This document shows positions 7,783 to 16,816 of a stretch of 64,000 bases of DNA, piece by piece. Numbering within the stretch: position 1 is the stretch's first letter; the number at the start of each line of letters is the position of its first letter. A program made the position numbers and the translations under genes. The notes beneath the pieces are model-generated. The model did no database searches. It was given only the letters and a program-made list of their open reading frames with translations, and was not told the origin of the DNA. The stretch is from Roseospira visakhapatnamensis (GTDB taxonomy: Bacteria > Pseudomonadota > Alphaproteobacteria > Rhodospirillales > Rhodospirillaceae), in the NCBI RefSeq assembly GCF_014197915.1, contig NZ_JACIGK010000018.1, positions 1-64,000 of the forward strand, read 5' to 3'.

Positions 7783-8646
7783 ATGGCCGACCTGGAGCAC
7801 ATCGCCCACAGCCTCGCCCGCATCGCCGACAGCCTGGAGCGGCTGGCGCCGCCCCCGCCGCCGGTCACGGACATGACGACGGCCGATGCCTTCGTCTGGC
7901 ACGCCGATCCGGCGTGGCTGGAGCCGGTGCCCGTGGTCAACCGGGTGCCCCTGGACCTGCTCCAGGGCATTGACCGCCAGATCGCCGTGCTGACGGAGAA
8001 CACGCGCCGCTTCGCCCATGGCCTGCCGGCCAACAACGCGCTGCTGTGGGGGGCGCGCGGCACCGGGAAAAGCTCCCTGGTCAAGGCCGTGCACGCCGCC
8101 GTGGCCATCGAGACTCCAGAGGCACGGCTGGCCCTGGTGGAGATCCATCGCGAGGACATTCCCACCCTGCCCCGCCTGCTGGCGCGGCTGCGGACCTGCG
8201 GCCGCCGGTGCCTGCTGTTCTGCGACGACCTGTCGTTCGACGGGGACGACACCAGCTACAAGTCGCTCAAGGCGCTGCTGGAGGGCGGCATCGAGGGACG
8301 CCCCGACACGGTGCTGTTCTACGCCACCTCCAACCGCCGTCACCTGCTGGCCCGTGAGATGGTGGAGAACGAACAGTCCACGGCGCTGCATGCCGGCGAG
8401 GCGGTGGAGGAAAAGGTTTCCCTGTCCGATCGCTTCGGCCTGTGGCTCGGCTTTCACAACGTGGATCAGGCCACGTTCCTGGAGATCGTGCGCGCCTATG
8501 CCCGGCGGCACGGCCTGACCATCGACGACGACACCCTGCGGACCGAGGCGCTGCAGTGGGCGACGACGCGCGGCAGCCGCTCCGGCCGCGTCGCCTGGCA
8601 GTTCATTCAGGACCTGGCCGGGCGCCTGGGACAGCGCCTGACGTAA
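7783..8646 (+). CDS. DUF815 family AAA-type ATPase
   Basis: A 287-residue ATPase of the DUF815 family. An N-terminal coiled segment (LARIADSLERL) is followed by Walker A (GARGTGKSS), Walker B-like CLLFCDDLSF and a sensor-like YATSNRRHL. SLSDRFGLWLGF and the C-terminal SRSGRVAWQFIQDL are typical of the family. ATG 7783 is preferred to an upstream TTG at 7750. The cellular role of this widespread family is not established. It is divergent from yajC, a position common in alphaproteobacteria, and convergent with the sensor gene at 8672. Confidence 0.88.
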   Translation: MADLEHIAHSLARIADSLERLAPPPPPVTDMTTADAFVWHADPAWLEPVPVVNRVPLDLLQGIDRQIAVLTENTRRFAHGLPANNALLWGARGTGKSSLVKAVHAAVAIETPEARLALVEIHREDIPTLPRLLARLRTCGRRCLLFCDDLSFDGDDTSYKSLKALLEGGIEGRPDTVLFYATSNRRHLLAREMVENEQSTALHAGEAVEEKVSLSDRFGLWLGFHNVDQATFLEIVRAYARRHGLTIDDDTLRTEALQWATTRGSRSGRVAWQFIQDLAGRLGQRLT

Positions 8647-8671
8647 ACGCCCGCGCCAGGGGCGGCCCTCA

Positions 8672-10372
8672 TCATGTCGACGGCCGCATGAAGGTCCACA
8701 CCGCCCGCGCCCCCGGTTCGTTCAGGGCCGCGCGCAACGCCGCCACGGCCCGGGGATCGAATCGACGCCCGCTGTCGGCCTGCAACGCCTGTTCCACCTC
8801 CGCCAGGGTGAGACCCGGACGGAAGGCACGCGGGCTCACCAGGGCGACGAAACTGTTGGCCAGGGCCGTGGCCTGCGCGGTGGGCAGGATCTCCGCCCCC
8901 GACAGGCCGCGCGGACGGCCGCTGCCGTCCACCCACTCGTTGATCTGTCGCAGGGTTTCCAGGACAGGACCTTCGAACTCGATGTCCCGCAGGATCTCCG
9001 GGCCGCTGTCCATGGCCGCGCGCACCTGGGCCATTTCCTCGGCGGTCAACGGACCGGTCTTGGTCAGCAGGGCGCGCGGCACGCGAATCTTGCCGATGTT
9101 CACCAGACGCGCCGCCTGATGGGTGGTTTCCACCATCGAGGGGTCCAGCCCCATGTGCTCGGCGATGATCCGCGCCGTCAGGGCCACGTCGCGCGACTGG
9201 TTGGCCGAGTCGGGATCGCGTTCATCCACCAGGCCGACCAGGGCGTCGATCAGGCGGTCGGTGTTGCGTTCGCGGCGGCGCCGCTCCCGGACCAGCGTGC
9301 TCAGGTCCTCCACCGTGGTCAGGACCCGCTGGGGCTCCCCCGGCAGCGAGTCGAGCGGCAGGGCGTGCGTGCGCCACACCTGCTCGGCGCCGTGCTCGTC
9401 GGCGAACACCAGGGTGTCGGAGCGCGGCTTGCCGGTGTCCAGCACCGCGCGACCGATGGCGTCGAAGGCCGCGCCCTTGTCCTCGCCCAGGACCCTCGTC
9501 ACGAAGCGGCCGGGCATGTCCGCCCGAGACTGCCCCACCAGGTCGGCGGCGGCACGGTTCACAAAGGTGATGGGGCCGTCGGGCTCGCTCACGAACACCG
9601 GATTCGGCTGCGCGTTCAGGACCGTGTCCATGAAGATGGACAGCGACTGGTGGCGGTCGGCGGTGCGGCGGAGCATGTCGGCCGCGCGGCGCACCCGTTC
9701 CGACGAGCAGAACCGCCAGGCCGCCACCAACGCCATGCCGATGGCGACCAGATACACCGTCATCGCGGCGATGAGCACGCGCCAGCGGGTGGTGCCGGCG
9801 GCCATCGCCTCGCTCCGATCCACCGAGTGCACCAGGACCCAGGGCGTGTCCGGCAGCGGTCGGCTGACGGCGATCACCCGACGGCCGCTGTGGTCCAGCC
9901 CTTCATGGGATGTCCCGGGCGCCGCCAGCGCCCGGGACTCCACCGAGCCGATCCCCCGGCCATCGGGGCCGGGGTTGGACACCACGCGCGCTTCCTCCTT
10001 GGCCGAGAGGATCCGGATCCAGTCCTCCCGCGTGCGGATCAGGGTGGTGCGCTCCGACGACCAGGCGGTCGGACGGCCACGGATCAGTTTCATCAGGTCC
10101 ACGGCCCGCGCCGGCCCCAGATGGACCTCGGCCGGCGCGTCGTCCATCCACGACCGCACGGCGGCCAGACGCTCGTCGGCCACGATGTCCAGGCGCTCCT
10201 GGGTCAGGCGCAGGTCGCGGTTGCGCTCCGTCACGGCGAACACGATCACGCCGGCCAGGCCCACGGTCATCAACGCGAGGATGATCATCAGCGCCACCAG
10301 GCGCTGGTGTCGACCCAGGCGGTTGGCCGTATCGTAAGGGTCGGGCGACCCGTTCTCGCCCAGAACTCGCAT
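8672..10372 (-). CDS. membrane sensor with PAS and degenerate HD-GYP domain
   Basis: A 566-residue inner-membrane signalling protein. Membrane helices lie near residues 24-47 and 195-220 and enclose a periplasmic sensor segment. A PAS domain follows (about 250-365), then an HD-GYP-like output domain (about 375-545). HD-GYP enzymes hydrolyse cyclic-di-GMP with a bimetal site, but here the defining motif reads LVNIGK instead of LHDIGK, the leading HxxR is NQSR, and the later HH/GYP region is INEWVDGSGRPRG. The metal ligands therefore appear lost, so a sensory or binding role is more likely than hydrolysis. ATG 10372 is chosen because a GGGGAAAG ribosome-binding site precedes it. Two perfect inverted repeats lie upstream. 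Confidence 0.82.
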   Translation of the reverse strand: MRVLGENGSPDPYDTANRLGRHQRLVALMIILALMTVGLAGVIVFAVTERNRDLRLTQERLDIVADERLAAVRSWMDDAPAEVHLGPARAVDLMKLIRGRPTAWSSERTTLIRTREDWIRILSAKEEARVVSNPGPDGRGIGSVESRALAAPGTSHEGLDHSGRRVIAVSRPLPDTPWVLVHSVDRSEAMAAGTTRWRVLIAAMTVYLVAIGMALVAAWRFCSSERVRRAADMLRRTADRHQSLSIFMDTVLNAQPNPVFVSEPDGPITFVNRAAADLVGQSRADMPGRFVTRVLGEDKGAAFDAIGRAVLDTGKPRSDTLVFADEHGAEQVWRTHALPLDSLPGEPQRVLTTVEDLSTLVRERRRRERNTDRLIDALVGLVDERDPDSANQSRDVALTARIIAEHMGLDPSMVETTHQAARLVNIGKIRVPRALLTKTGPLTAEEMAQVRAAMDSGPEILRDIEFEGPVLETLRQINEWVDGSGRPRGLSGAEILPTAQATALANSFVALVSPRAFRPGLTLAEVEQALQADSGRRFDPRAVAALRAALNEPGARAVWTFMRPST

Positions 10373-10464
10373 CCATCTTTCCCCCGCTGCTGTCGCCCCG
10401 CCCGGGGGGGGCGACCATCCCGGTTCCGTGATCGAGTCGCAATCCCGATCCTGTCTGATACCAG

Positions 10465-10491
10465 CGGCGGATGAGTGGGACTCATCCGCCG
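10465..10491. repeat. perfect 11-bp inverted repeat upstream of the HD-GYP-like gene
   Basis: CGGCGGATGAG and CTCATCCGCCG flank a 5-base loop. It lies about 95 bases upstream of the sensor start codon and could be an operator or an RNA hairpin in the leader. Confidence 0.6.
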
Positions 10492-10512
10492 GGCGGCACC
10501 GGCCACAGACTG

Positions 10513-10537
10513 CAACGGTCATTCTCAATGACCGTTG
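10513..10537. repeat. perfect 11-bp inverted repeat, candidate operator
   Basis: CAACGGTCATT and AATGACCGTTG are separated by only three bases, giving a near-palindrome of 25 bp. The very short spacer suits a dimeric repressor site better than a terminator. On the minus strand the centre reads CATTGAGAATG, slightly reminiscent of Fur-type elements, but the match is weak. Confidence 0.5.
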
Positions 10538-11315
10538 GCATGACACGCACCCTTCGCCGGCACGCTGATCGCCCCAAGGTCAGCGTTGTCCTCGTCCCGA
10601 GTCCAGCCCCACATGTCCATCGTCCGGTTTTGCGAACGAAAGACGCGGTCTCGGGCGATCTCCCGGCGCCCGTCCGGACCGTCGGAAGACCCGCACCATG
10701 ATGAGGTCAGACTCCGCGTCAGACTACCGCATAGAGTGTCTTCGCTGTAAACCGAACGAAGACCTGGGCCATGTCGAGACGACCGTCACGGTGCCGTCGT
10801 GACGAGCGGAGCCCAGGCAAGACTGTGGCAAAGCGCGCATGCCCAAAAGACCCGGGATTCTCCATGGAGAGTCCATGGTCGCCCAAGGCGGTCACGTCAC
10901 GGGCGCGCAGGATCGTAAACTTGACATCAATTTTACGCTCTATAGAGTCAAAAAAGTCGGCTGTTACCACTTGCTGGTGTCCGTGGTGCATGGTCAGATG
11001 CGTCGGAAACGGGATGCCTTTTCCAATGAATAGAGGTTTTTATATATAGAACAGGTTATTAGAGCGATGTATTAAGATACGATATGAACCCGTGATGGGG
11101 GAGCGTCCGGCGCAATCCGAGAGCGCCCGGCTCGCCTCAGGAAGGCCCCGCCCCGGCACGCGAGATCGCGTTCGGGTCGCCTTCAGGACGAACCGACGCT
11201 CATCCGGCCAGCTTGGCGGACCGATAGAAGCATCAGGGAACCGACGGAAGCGCAAGGAACCGAGGGAACAGACGACACGGGATCCGACCCACACCACCCG
11301 GCTGGAGTGCGCGTC

Positions 11316-11687
11316 ATGATGGAGACCCCGACTCGCCATGACCGGATGATGGCGCCTCCCTCCCAGCGGCGTCCGGCCTTTGGCCGGCGTCTGTGCGGAT
11401 CGCGCGAGACCCGGACTCAGGCCAAAACCAGGGCCGAAGCCAAGCACGAGGTGCGCACCTTCGCCCGGACCCTGGCCGAGGCCAGCCAGCGGGAGCACCG
11501 CGCCCGCCGCATGGCACGCCTGATCACCCTTGGCGCCGTGGCCATTGCCATCGCCCTGGGCGGTCCCGCCGTTCAAACCCTGGTGAAGACGCTCCAAGCC
11601 CAGAAGGACGGGTTCACCGTCGAGGCGGTGGCCGGCTTCGTTACCGCCGCCGGGGGACTGAACCCGCGCGACGATCGGGCGCACTGA
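11316..11687 (+). CDS. small membrane protein, function unknown
   Basis: A predicted protein of about 123 residues that I do not recognise. A basic, charged N-terminal half contains a helix rich in Arg, Glu and Ala (about 35-65). One likely membrane helix follows (RLITLGAVAIAIALGG), and then a short C-terminal segment. GGAG stands upstream of tandem ATG codons at 11316 and 11319; a GTG at 11307 is an alternative. It precedes pyrF by about 190 bases on the same strand. Coding status rests on composition, ribosome-binding site and the helix only. Confidence 0.5.
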   Translation: MMETPTRHDRMMAPPSQRRPAFGRRLCGSRETRTQAKTRAEAKHEVRTFARTLAEASQREHRARRMARLITLGAVAIAIALGGPAVQTLVKTLQAQKDGFTVEAVAGFVTAAGGLNPRDDRAH

Positions 11688-11878
11688 CATCGGCGAACCC
11701 TGGTCATGGACCGCGGGCGTCCCGCCCCCCACTCCCCCGCCCGGCCCATCCTCACGGTGCCGTGCCTTGGCCGGCCGCCACGACACGCCGATCGTGTTCC
11801 CGATTGGCGGCGGACCACGGCATGGTGTACATGTCGCGGGCATCATGATCCGACCGTACCCGTGCCGCCGAGGGGGCC

Positions 11879-12613
11879 ATGCCCGACACATCCGCGCTCC
11901 GAAACCCCGTTTTCGTGGCCGTCGATACCCTTGACCTGGCCGAGGCCCGGGCGTGGTCCGCCGCCCTCACGGGCGTGGTCGGCGGCATCAAGCTCGGCCT
12001 GACGTTCTTTTCCGCGCACGGCGCGGCGGGTGTCCGCGCGGTGATGGGGGTGGATGCCCCGCCCCTGTTCCTGGACCTGAAGTTCCACGACATCCCCAAC
12101 ACCGTCGCCGGCGCGGTGCGCGCGGTGGCCCCCCTGGCGCCCGCCATCATCAACGTGCACGCGACCGGTGGCCGGGCGATGATGCGGGCGGCCCTGGACG
12201 CGGCCGGCGACGAGGCCGCCCGCCTCCATCTGCCGACCCCCAAGGTGATCGCCGTGACGGTGCTGACCAGCCTGGACGACCCGGACCTGGAAGCGACCGG
12301 GGTCGCGCCGCCGGTGCTCTCCCAGGTGCGCCGCCTGGCCGCGCTGAGCGTCGACGCCGGCCTGGACGGCGTGGTCTGTTCGCCGCGCGAGGTGGCCGTC
12401 CTGCGCGCCGACCTGGGCACCGCCCCCCTGCTGGTGACCCCCGGCGTGCGCCCCGACACCGCCCTCGCCCAGGATCAGAAACGGATCACCACGCCCGCCC
12501 AGGCGCTCCGATCCGGCGCCTCCCACCTGGTCATCGGTCGTCCCATCACCGGGGCCGCCGATCCCGCCGACGCGGCGCGCCGCATCCTCGCCGATCTCGA
12601 GTCGCGGCCCTAA
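11879..12613 (+). CDS. pyrF: orotidine 5'-phosphate decarboxylase
   Basis: A 244-residue TIM-barrel enzyme for the last step of UMP synthesis, converting OMP to UMP and CO2. The N-terminal AVDTLDLAEARAW, the catalytic DxKxxD signature in FLDLKFHDIPNTV, and the C-terminal phosphate-binding LLVTPGVRPD and HLVIGRPITGA segments are all present. Length is standard, and GAGGGG precedes the ATG. trpF follows 28 bases downstream, so the two are probably co-transcribed, as in several alphaproteobacteria. Confidence 0.97.
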   Translation: MPDTSALRNPVFVAVDTLDLAEARAWSAALTGVVGGIKLGLTFFSAHGAAGVRAVMGVDAPPLFLDLKFHDIPNTVAGAVRAVAPLAPAIINVHATGGRAMMRAALDAAGDEAARLHLPTPKVIAVTVLTSLDDPDLEATGVAPPVLSQVRRLAALSVDAGLDGVVCSPREVAVLRADLGTAPLLVTPGVRPDTALAQDQKRITTPAQALRSGASHLVIGRPITGAADPADAARRILADLESRP

Positions 12614-12641
12614 TCGACACCCCAAGCAAGGACCGCCCACC

Positions 12642-13307
12642 ATGACCGCGGATCGTCCGCCCGTGGAGATCAAGATTTGCGGCCTGACGGACGTAGAAGC
12701 CGTGGACGCCGCCGTCGCCGCCGGCGCCGACTGGCTGGGCGCGGTGTTCTTCCCGCCCTCGCCCCGCTCGGTGGACGCCGCCTGGGCCGCCGAGATGTTC
12801 GATGCCCTGCCGGACGACGTCGGCACGGTGGGGTTGTTCGTGGATCCCGACGATGCCGTCCTGGACGCGGTGCTGAACCATGTGCGGCTGGATCTGATCC
12901 AGCTTCATGGGCGGGAAACGCCGGCCCGGGTGGACAGCATCCGCCTGGACTTCGGACGGCCGGTCATGAAGGCCGTCGGTGTCGCCGGGACCATGGACCT
13001 GGACACGGCCATGCTCTATGCCGATCATGCCGACCGGCTGCTTCTGGATGCCAAGCCACCGCCCGGCGCCGACCGGCCGGGCGGGCATGCCATGCCGTTC
13101 GATTGGTCGGTCTTGGGCGAATGGCGGGCGCCCCTGCCCTGGATGCTGGCCGGTGGCTTGACTCCGGACACGGTCACCGAAGCCCTCCGTGTCACCGGTG
13201 CGCCCGGCGTGGACGTCTCCTCGGGCGTCGAACGCACCCGGGGCGTCAAGGATCCTCTCTTGATCGACCGCTTCTGCGCCGCCGTGCGCGCCGCGGAGGG
13301 ACGTTGA
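12642..13307 (+). CDS. trpF: phosphoribosylanthranilate isomerase
   Basis: A 221-residue TIM-barrel isomerase of tryptophan synthesis that converts N-(5-phosphoribosyl)anthranilate to CdRP. The start VEIKICGLTD carries the catalytic Cys, a later Asp lies in LLLDAKPP, and GVDVSSGVERTRGVKD forms the phosphate-binding end. AAGGA lies upstream. It is placed between pyrF and a DUF3422 gene that begins six bases after its stop. trpA and trpB, its usual neighbours, are not in this stretch. Confidence 0.96.
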   Translation: MTADRPPVEIKICGLTDVEAVDAAVAAGADWLGAVFFPPSPRSVDAAWAAEMFDALPDDVGTVGLFVDPDDAVLDAVLNHVRLDLIQLHGRETPARVDSIRLDFGRPVMKAVGVAGTMDLDTAMLYADHADRLLLDAKPPPGADRPGGHAMPFDWSVLGEWRAPLPWMLAGGLTPDTVTEALRVTGAPGVDVSSGVERTRGVKDPLLIDRFCAAVRAAEGR

Positions 13308-13312
13308 CCGCC

Positions 13313-14614
13313 ATGCAGAGACCATCTTACCGTGAGCATCCTCACCGCGAGCTTCTCTTGCGGGAGCTGCACGCCCGCCCCTCGGAGCCGCTCCAGGCGC
13401 CGCTGCGCCTCAGCCAGATGGCGGTGCTGTCCGGGGAGAAGCCCGAGCATGTCGACGGCGACCGGGAGCATCTGGCGCGCCTGTGCGCCCGCAAGGGGGG
13501 CTCGGCGCCGGCCGAGGACGCCAAGCACCATGTGACGTCCTTCGGGGGCCTGTTCCTGAAATGGGAGCGGCATACGGAGTTCTGCAGCTACACCTTCTAT
13601 CGCCGGGCACATTTCAACGCCCCCTTCGCCGACCCGGTCATCGAGGAGGTGCCCCAGGACTGGCTTGCGGACCTGCCTGGCCTGGTGCTGTCGGCGCTGC
13701 ACATCGCCATCCTGCCCCGTGATCTGGAGATGCCGGACGTCGAGGACATCTCGCTCCGCCATTTCGAGGGCAATCCGGTGGTGGGCAACCTGGTGGCCGG
13801 GGGCAAGGCCCGGGTGTGGGCGGACTTCCGCATGCACACCGACCACTTCACCCGCTTCCTGGTGCAGGACAACGGCCTCGACCGGCGCCATGCCGGCCGC
13901 ACGGTCCAGCGCCTGATCGAAATGAACACGTACCGCGCGCTGGCCTTGATGGCCTTGCCCATCGCCCAGGAGATCAGCCCGCGCCTGCGGACCATCGACG
14001 AGGGGTTGGCGGACATCAGCGCCCGCATGGCCGACACCGATGATCAGACCTCCGACGCGGACCTGCTGGGCCGCCTGTCCCAGTTGTCCGCCGACATCGA
14101 GAGCCTGGCGGCCCGCACCAGCTACCGCTTCGCCGCCACCCGGGCCTACTACGGCCTGGTCCAGCAACGCCTCCAGGATCTGCGGATGAGCCGCATGGAC
14201 GGCCTGTTGACCCTGGACGGCTTCCTGGCCCGGCGCCTGGGTCCGGCCATGGCGACCTGCGAGTCCGCCGCCGAGCGCCAGGAAGCGCTGGCGCAGCGCG
14301 CGACCCGCGTGGGCAGCCTGTTGCGCGCCCGGGTCGAGGTGGGGCTGGAACACCAGAACCGCGACCTCCTGGACAGCATGAACGAGCGCGCCAAGGTGCA
14401 GCTCAAGCTTCAGGAAACGGTCGAAGGACTGTCGGTGGTGGCGATCAGCTACTACGCCATCGGCCTGGCCGGATACGTCTTCAAGGCCGCCGAGAAGTCC
14501 ATCAGCCTGTTCGACGCCACGGTGGCCACGGGCATCACCGCCCCCCTCATCGTCGCCCTGGTGTGGTACGGCCTGCGCCGGGCCAAGCGCGCGGTCGTGA
14601 CCCGGCGATCCTAG
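13313..14614 (+). CDS. DUF3422 family membrane protein
   Basis: A 433-residue protein of the DUF3422 family, widespread in alpha- and betaproteobacteria and of unknown function. The conserved start (YREHPHRELLLRELHARP), SFGGLFLKWERHTEFCSYTF, and the long helical region with SYRFAATRAYYGLVQQRL are clear. Two membrane helices end the protein (VVAISYYAIGLAGYVFKAA and ITAPLIVALVWYGLRR), so it is probably anchored in the inner membrane by its C-terminus. The ATG at 13313 overlaps no other gene and follows trpF closely. Its TAG stop coincides with the left end of a MITE-like repeat. Confidence 0.92.
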   Translation: MQRPSYREHPHRELLLRELHARPSEPLQAPLRLSQMAVLSGEKPEHVDGDREHLARLCARKGGSAPAEDAKHHVTSFGGLFLKWERHTEFCSYTFYRRAHFNAPFADPVIEEVPQDWLADLPGLVLSALHIAILPRDLEMPDVEDISLRHFEGNPVVGNLVAGGKARVWADFRMHTDHFTRFLVQDNGLDRRHAGRTVQRLIEMNTYRALALMALPIAQEISPRLRTIDEGLADISARMADTDDQTSDADLLGRLSQLSADIESLAARTSYRFAATRAYYGLVQQRLQDLRMSRMDGLLTLDGFLARRLGPAMATCESAAERQEALAQRATRVGSLLRARVEVGLEHQNRDLLDSMNERAKVQLKLQETVEGLSVVAISYYAIGLAGYVFKAAEKSISLFDATVATGITAPLIVALVWYGLRRAKRAVVTRRS

Positions 14615-14674
14615 TGCACTGATCCAGACAAAAGACGCAGTCCGCATTCTTATATCTGGATCGAAAGCGCACTA
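14612..14674. mobile_element. MITE-like element with TA duplications
   Basis: A 59-bp segment (14614-14672) is bounded by TA dinucleotides at 14612-14613 and 14673-14674. Its ends are imperfect inverted repeats, GTGCACTGATCCAGA on the left and TCTGGATCGAAAGCGCAC on the right. TA target duplication with such ends is the pattern of IS630/mariner-type miniature elements. It encodes nothing and may also act as a terminator hairpin. No second copy was found in the window, so the assignment rests on structure alone. Confidence 0.5.
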
Positions 14675-15145
14675 AAGACAATGTGTTATGCAGCGACATT
14701 TGCATTCAAGGGGAATCCCTTGACGGTATCACCCGTCGCACAACATTTTGTGGGTGGGGATTATGTGGGTAAGGGCACACCACCGCGCCCACGCCGCTAT
14801 CGACCAACCGTCAATCGGTCAAAATACAGTATCATCAAGGCGTTGCGCGTTGATCCGGATAATTGACGGAAGCGTGCGTGTCGACGGTGCGTGACGGAGT
14901 TCCGTGCGGTGCCCCAAAGGCGCACGCCATGCGCGTTTTACATTGCAGGAATGCGGGCGCCTTCCTACCACGATGTTCCCGGGTATACTAGATAGTACCA
15001 TAGAAAATTTAAAACAGGGGTGTGTCTGTTGTCAGAAAAACACCCTATGCCTGTTGTCTCTCAGGCCGCCATGGGTCCGACCGGCAGACGGACGGTTGAG
15101 CGTCGTAAGCCTGCCATGTCTCCGCACATCAAGGAGGGAGAGGAC
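14675..15145. other. intergenic, AT-richer stretch upstream of the DUF1127 gene
   Basis: About 470 bases without a supported gene. Base composition drops well below the local GC level, notably at 14640-14720 and 14970-15020. Promoter elements for the DUF1127 gene are likely within the last 150 bases, but I could not pick a convincing pair. Confidence 0.4.
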
Positions 15146-15514
15146 ATGTGGCCCCATCTCAAAGACGCCAATGCCGCGCCGTCCTCCGGTGCGGCCTCGG
15201 CCGACGGTGCCGTTCCGAACCAGCCGGTCACACCACCACCGGCACAGGACGGTCCCTCGCCCGCCGTCACGGCACCCGCCGCCAATGACGATGATCACCC
15301 GACGCCGGCCGCCGAACGGAAAGGCCAACGGTGGTGGCTCCGCCTGCCCCATCGGCTGATGGGCGCCATCCTGGCCTGGCGGGAGCGGCAAATCCTCAAG
15401 GAGGACCTTCGCGCGCTGGATCGGCACCAACTGGCCGACATTGGTCTCACCCCGGAGGACATCCCGGCCGTCGTCGACGGCCGTTACCGGCGCCACGGCG
15501 ACGGGCCGTCGTAA
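15146..15514 (+). CDS. DUF1127 domain protein
   Basis: About 122 residues. The C-terminal 45 residues match the DUF1127 domain: WRERQILKEDLRALDRHQL followed by ADIGLTPEDI. The N-terminal 60 residues are Pro/Ala-rich and probably disordered. ATG 15146 is preceded by AAGGAGGGAG at ideal spacing, which decides it over earlier in-frame ATGs. Short DUF1127 proteins in alphaproteobacteria have been linked to RNA turnover and to phosphate and carbon metabolism. This one has an unusual extension and no informative neighbour. Confidence 0.85.
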   Translation: MWPHLKDANAAPSSGAASADGAVPNQPVTPPPAQDGPSPAVTAPAANDDDHPTPAAERKGQRWWLRLPHRLMGAILAWRERQILKEDLRALDRHQLADIGLTPEDIPAVVDGRYRRHGDGPS

Positions 15515-15558
15515 CGGCGTGTCATGGCGCGGTATCCCGGCACGACGCGGCCGGGCGG

Positions 15559-16449
15559 TCAGGCTCCGATGGCCAACACCTCCTGCTCGACCTGGGCACG
15601 GCGGCCATCCAGTCCGGCATGCCCGAACAGCTCGGCCGCATGCCGCAGGGATTTGAGCGCCCGCTTCGGCGTGGTGCGGGCCTCCAGGCGTCCCGCCTCC
15701 AGCAAGGCTTCCGCCTCGCCGGCGAGGTTTCCGGCCTCCCCGTTCAGGCGCGCGGCCTGGATGAACGCCTGACGGGCATCGTCCAGGTCCCCCATGGCCT
15801 TCAGCACGCGGCCGATGTCCATGCGGGTAGCGGCCTCGTCAAGATGATCTCCATTCATGGTGTACAGGTCCACGGCCCGCTCCAGCGCGGCGTGGGCGTC
15901 GTCCAGGCGTCCGGCCTCCCGCAGGACGGCGGCCATGGCCGACAGGGCGGTCGCCTCATGCAGGCCGTGTCCGGCCTCCTCGTACAGGCGGCGGGCACGG
16001 TCCAGGCTTTCCAACGCCCGGTCGCCCCGTCCGGCCTCCAGGTCCATGCGGCCGATACGCATGCGCGCGCGGGCCTCGGCGAACAGGTTGCCGGCGGCGG
16101 TCGCGCGGCTCAACGCCGCCGACGCATGCTCCCTGGCGGCGCGCGTTTCCCCGAGGAGATGCAGGGCCTCGGACACCGAGACCTCGGCCGCGGCCCGGTC
16201 GCTGTCGTCGGCGTCATCGGTGAACAACGCCAGGGCCTCCAGGAAGGCATCCCGCGCCCGTGCCGTGCGCCCCTGACACAGGTCCAGATCGCCGCGCCGC
16301 ATCAGCGCCATGGCCTCGCCGTCCCGGTCTCCCGCTTTCTGGAAGAAGTAGCGGGCGCGGGCAAATGCCTCAAGCGCCTGCTGAAACTCGGATCGGGCAA
16401 CGTGGCGTTCGGCCTCCAGCAACGCCTGATCGGCCTGAGTCTTGGGCAT
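15559..16449 (-). CDS. tetratricopeptide repeat protein
   Basis: A 296-residue protein made almost entirely of TPR helices, with about six or seven recognisable 34-40 residue units (for example ALESLDRARRLYEEAGH, ALERAVDLYTMNGDHLDEA and ARQAFIQAARLNGEAGNLAG). TPR arrays bind other proteins; no catalytic domain, signal peptide or membrane helix is seen, so it is probably cytoplasmic. GGAGGGTGGAG precedes the ATG. It stands between unrelated genes, and its partner is unknown. Confidence 0.85.
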   Translation of the reverse strand: MPKTQADQALLEAERHVARSEFQQALEAFARARYFFQKAGDRDGEAMALMRRGDLDLCQGRTARARDAFLEALALFTDDADDSDRAAAEVSVSEALHLLGETRAAREHASAALSRATAAGNLFAEARARMRIGRMDLEAGRGDRALESLDRARRLYEEAGHGLHEATALSAMAAVLREAGRLDDAHAALERAVDLYTMNGDHLDEAATRMDIGRVLKAMGDLDDARQAFIQAARLNGEAGNLAGEAEALLEAGRLEARTTPKRALKSLRHAAELFGHAGLDGRRAQVEQEVLAIGA

Positions 16450-16816
16450 GCTCCACCCTCCCTCGTGCGAGCGGTCCCGGACTCAGCCGGCGATTCCGCC
16501 CGCCCCCCGATGATTGGCCGCGAAACCGGCCATGGACCGACGTGACGGTCTCATGACGCCCACTGTATGACCGTCAGGCACACGCGACAATGAAAACTCG
16601 ATCGGCGTCGCTCTACCCTTTTATCGGGCTCATCATGAATCGACGCTCTTTTGGGTTTTTCTCGTTGACCTTCGGTCGTGACCCGAGGGACAGTTCGTTT
16701 CGAAAGCGGTCCATAGGCCGGATGGCAACCACTCAAGGGTGGCGCGCGCCGCCCGGTTCACCCCATCCCCGACCGGCCCGCTGGATCCAGGCAAACGACC
16801 CTTCGGAGGATAGTCC
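16450..16816. other. intergenic region, no gene seen
   Basis: This gap of about 370 bases separates the divergent TPR and secreted-protein genes and should hold promoters for both. A T-rich run near 16610-16670 is the only compositional feature. No clear promoter pair or operator was recognised. Confidence 0.35.

Larger units (their letters stand above)
10373..11315. other. long intergenic region with palindromes and an AT-rich patch
   Basis: About 940 bases with no convincing gene. The first 170 bases hold the two inverted repeats listed separately. The stretch 10910-11090 is distinctly AT-rich, with a TTGACA at about 10920 and several TATA-like runs, but with poor spacing for a standard promoter. 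The remainder is normal GC-rich sequence without coding signals. Confidence 0.5.

Noticed and set aside
8672-10372. Annotation as an active cyclic-di-GMP phosphodiesterase
   Set aside because: The HD pair and conserved histidines are replaced, so activity cannot be assumed.
10920-10950. TTGACA with a downstream TATAGA as a promoter
   Set aside because: The spacing is only about 14 bases and no gene with a good start follows within a reasonable distance.
14681-14866. Short open frame after the MITE-like repeat
   Set aside because: No ribosome-binding site, unusual composition for this genome and no similarity to any family.
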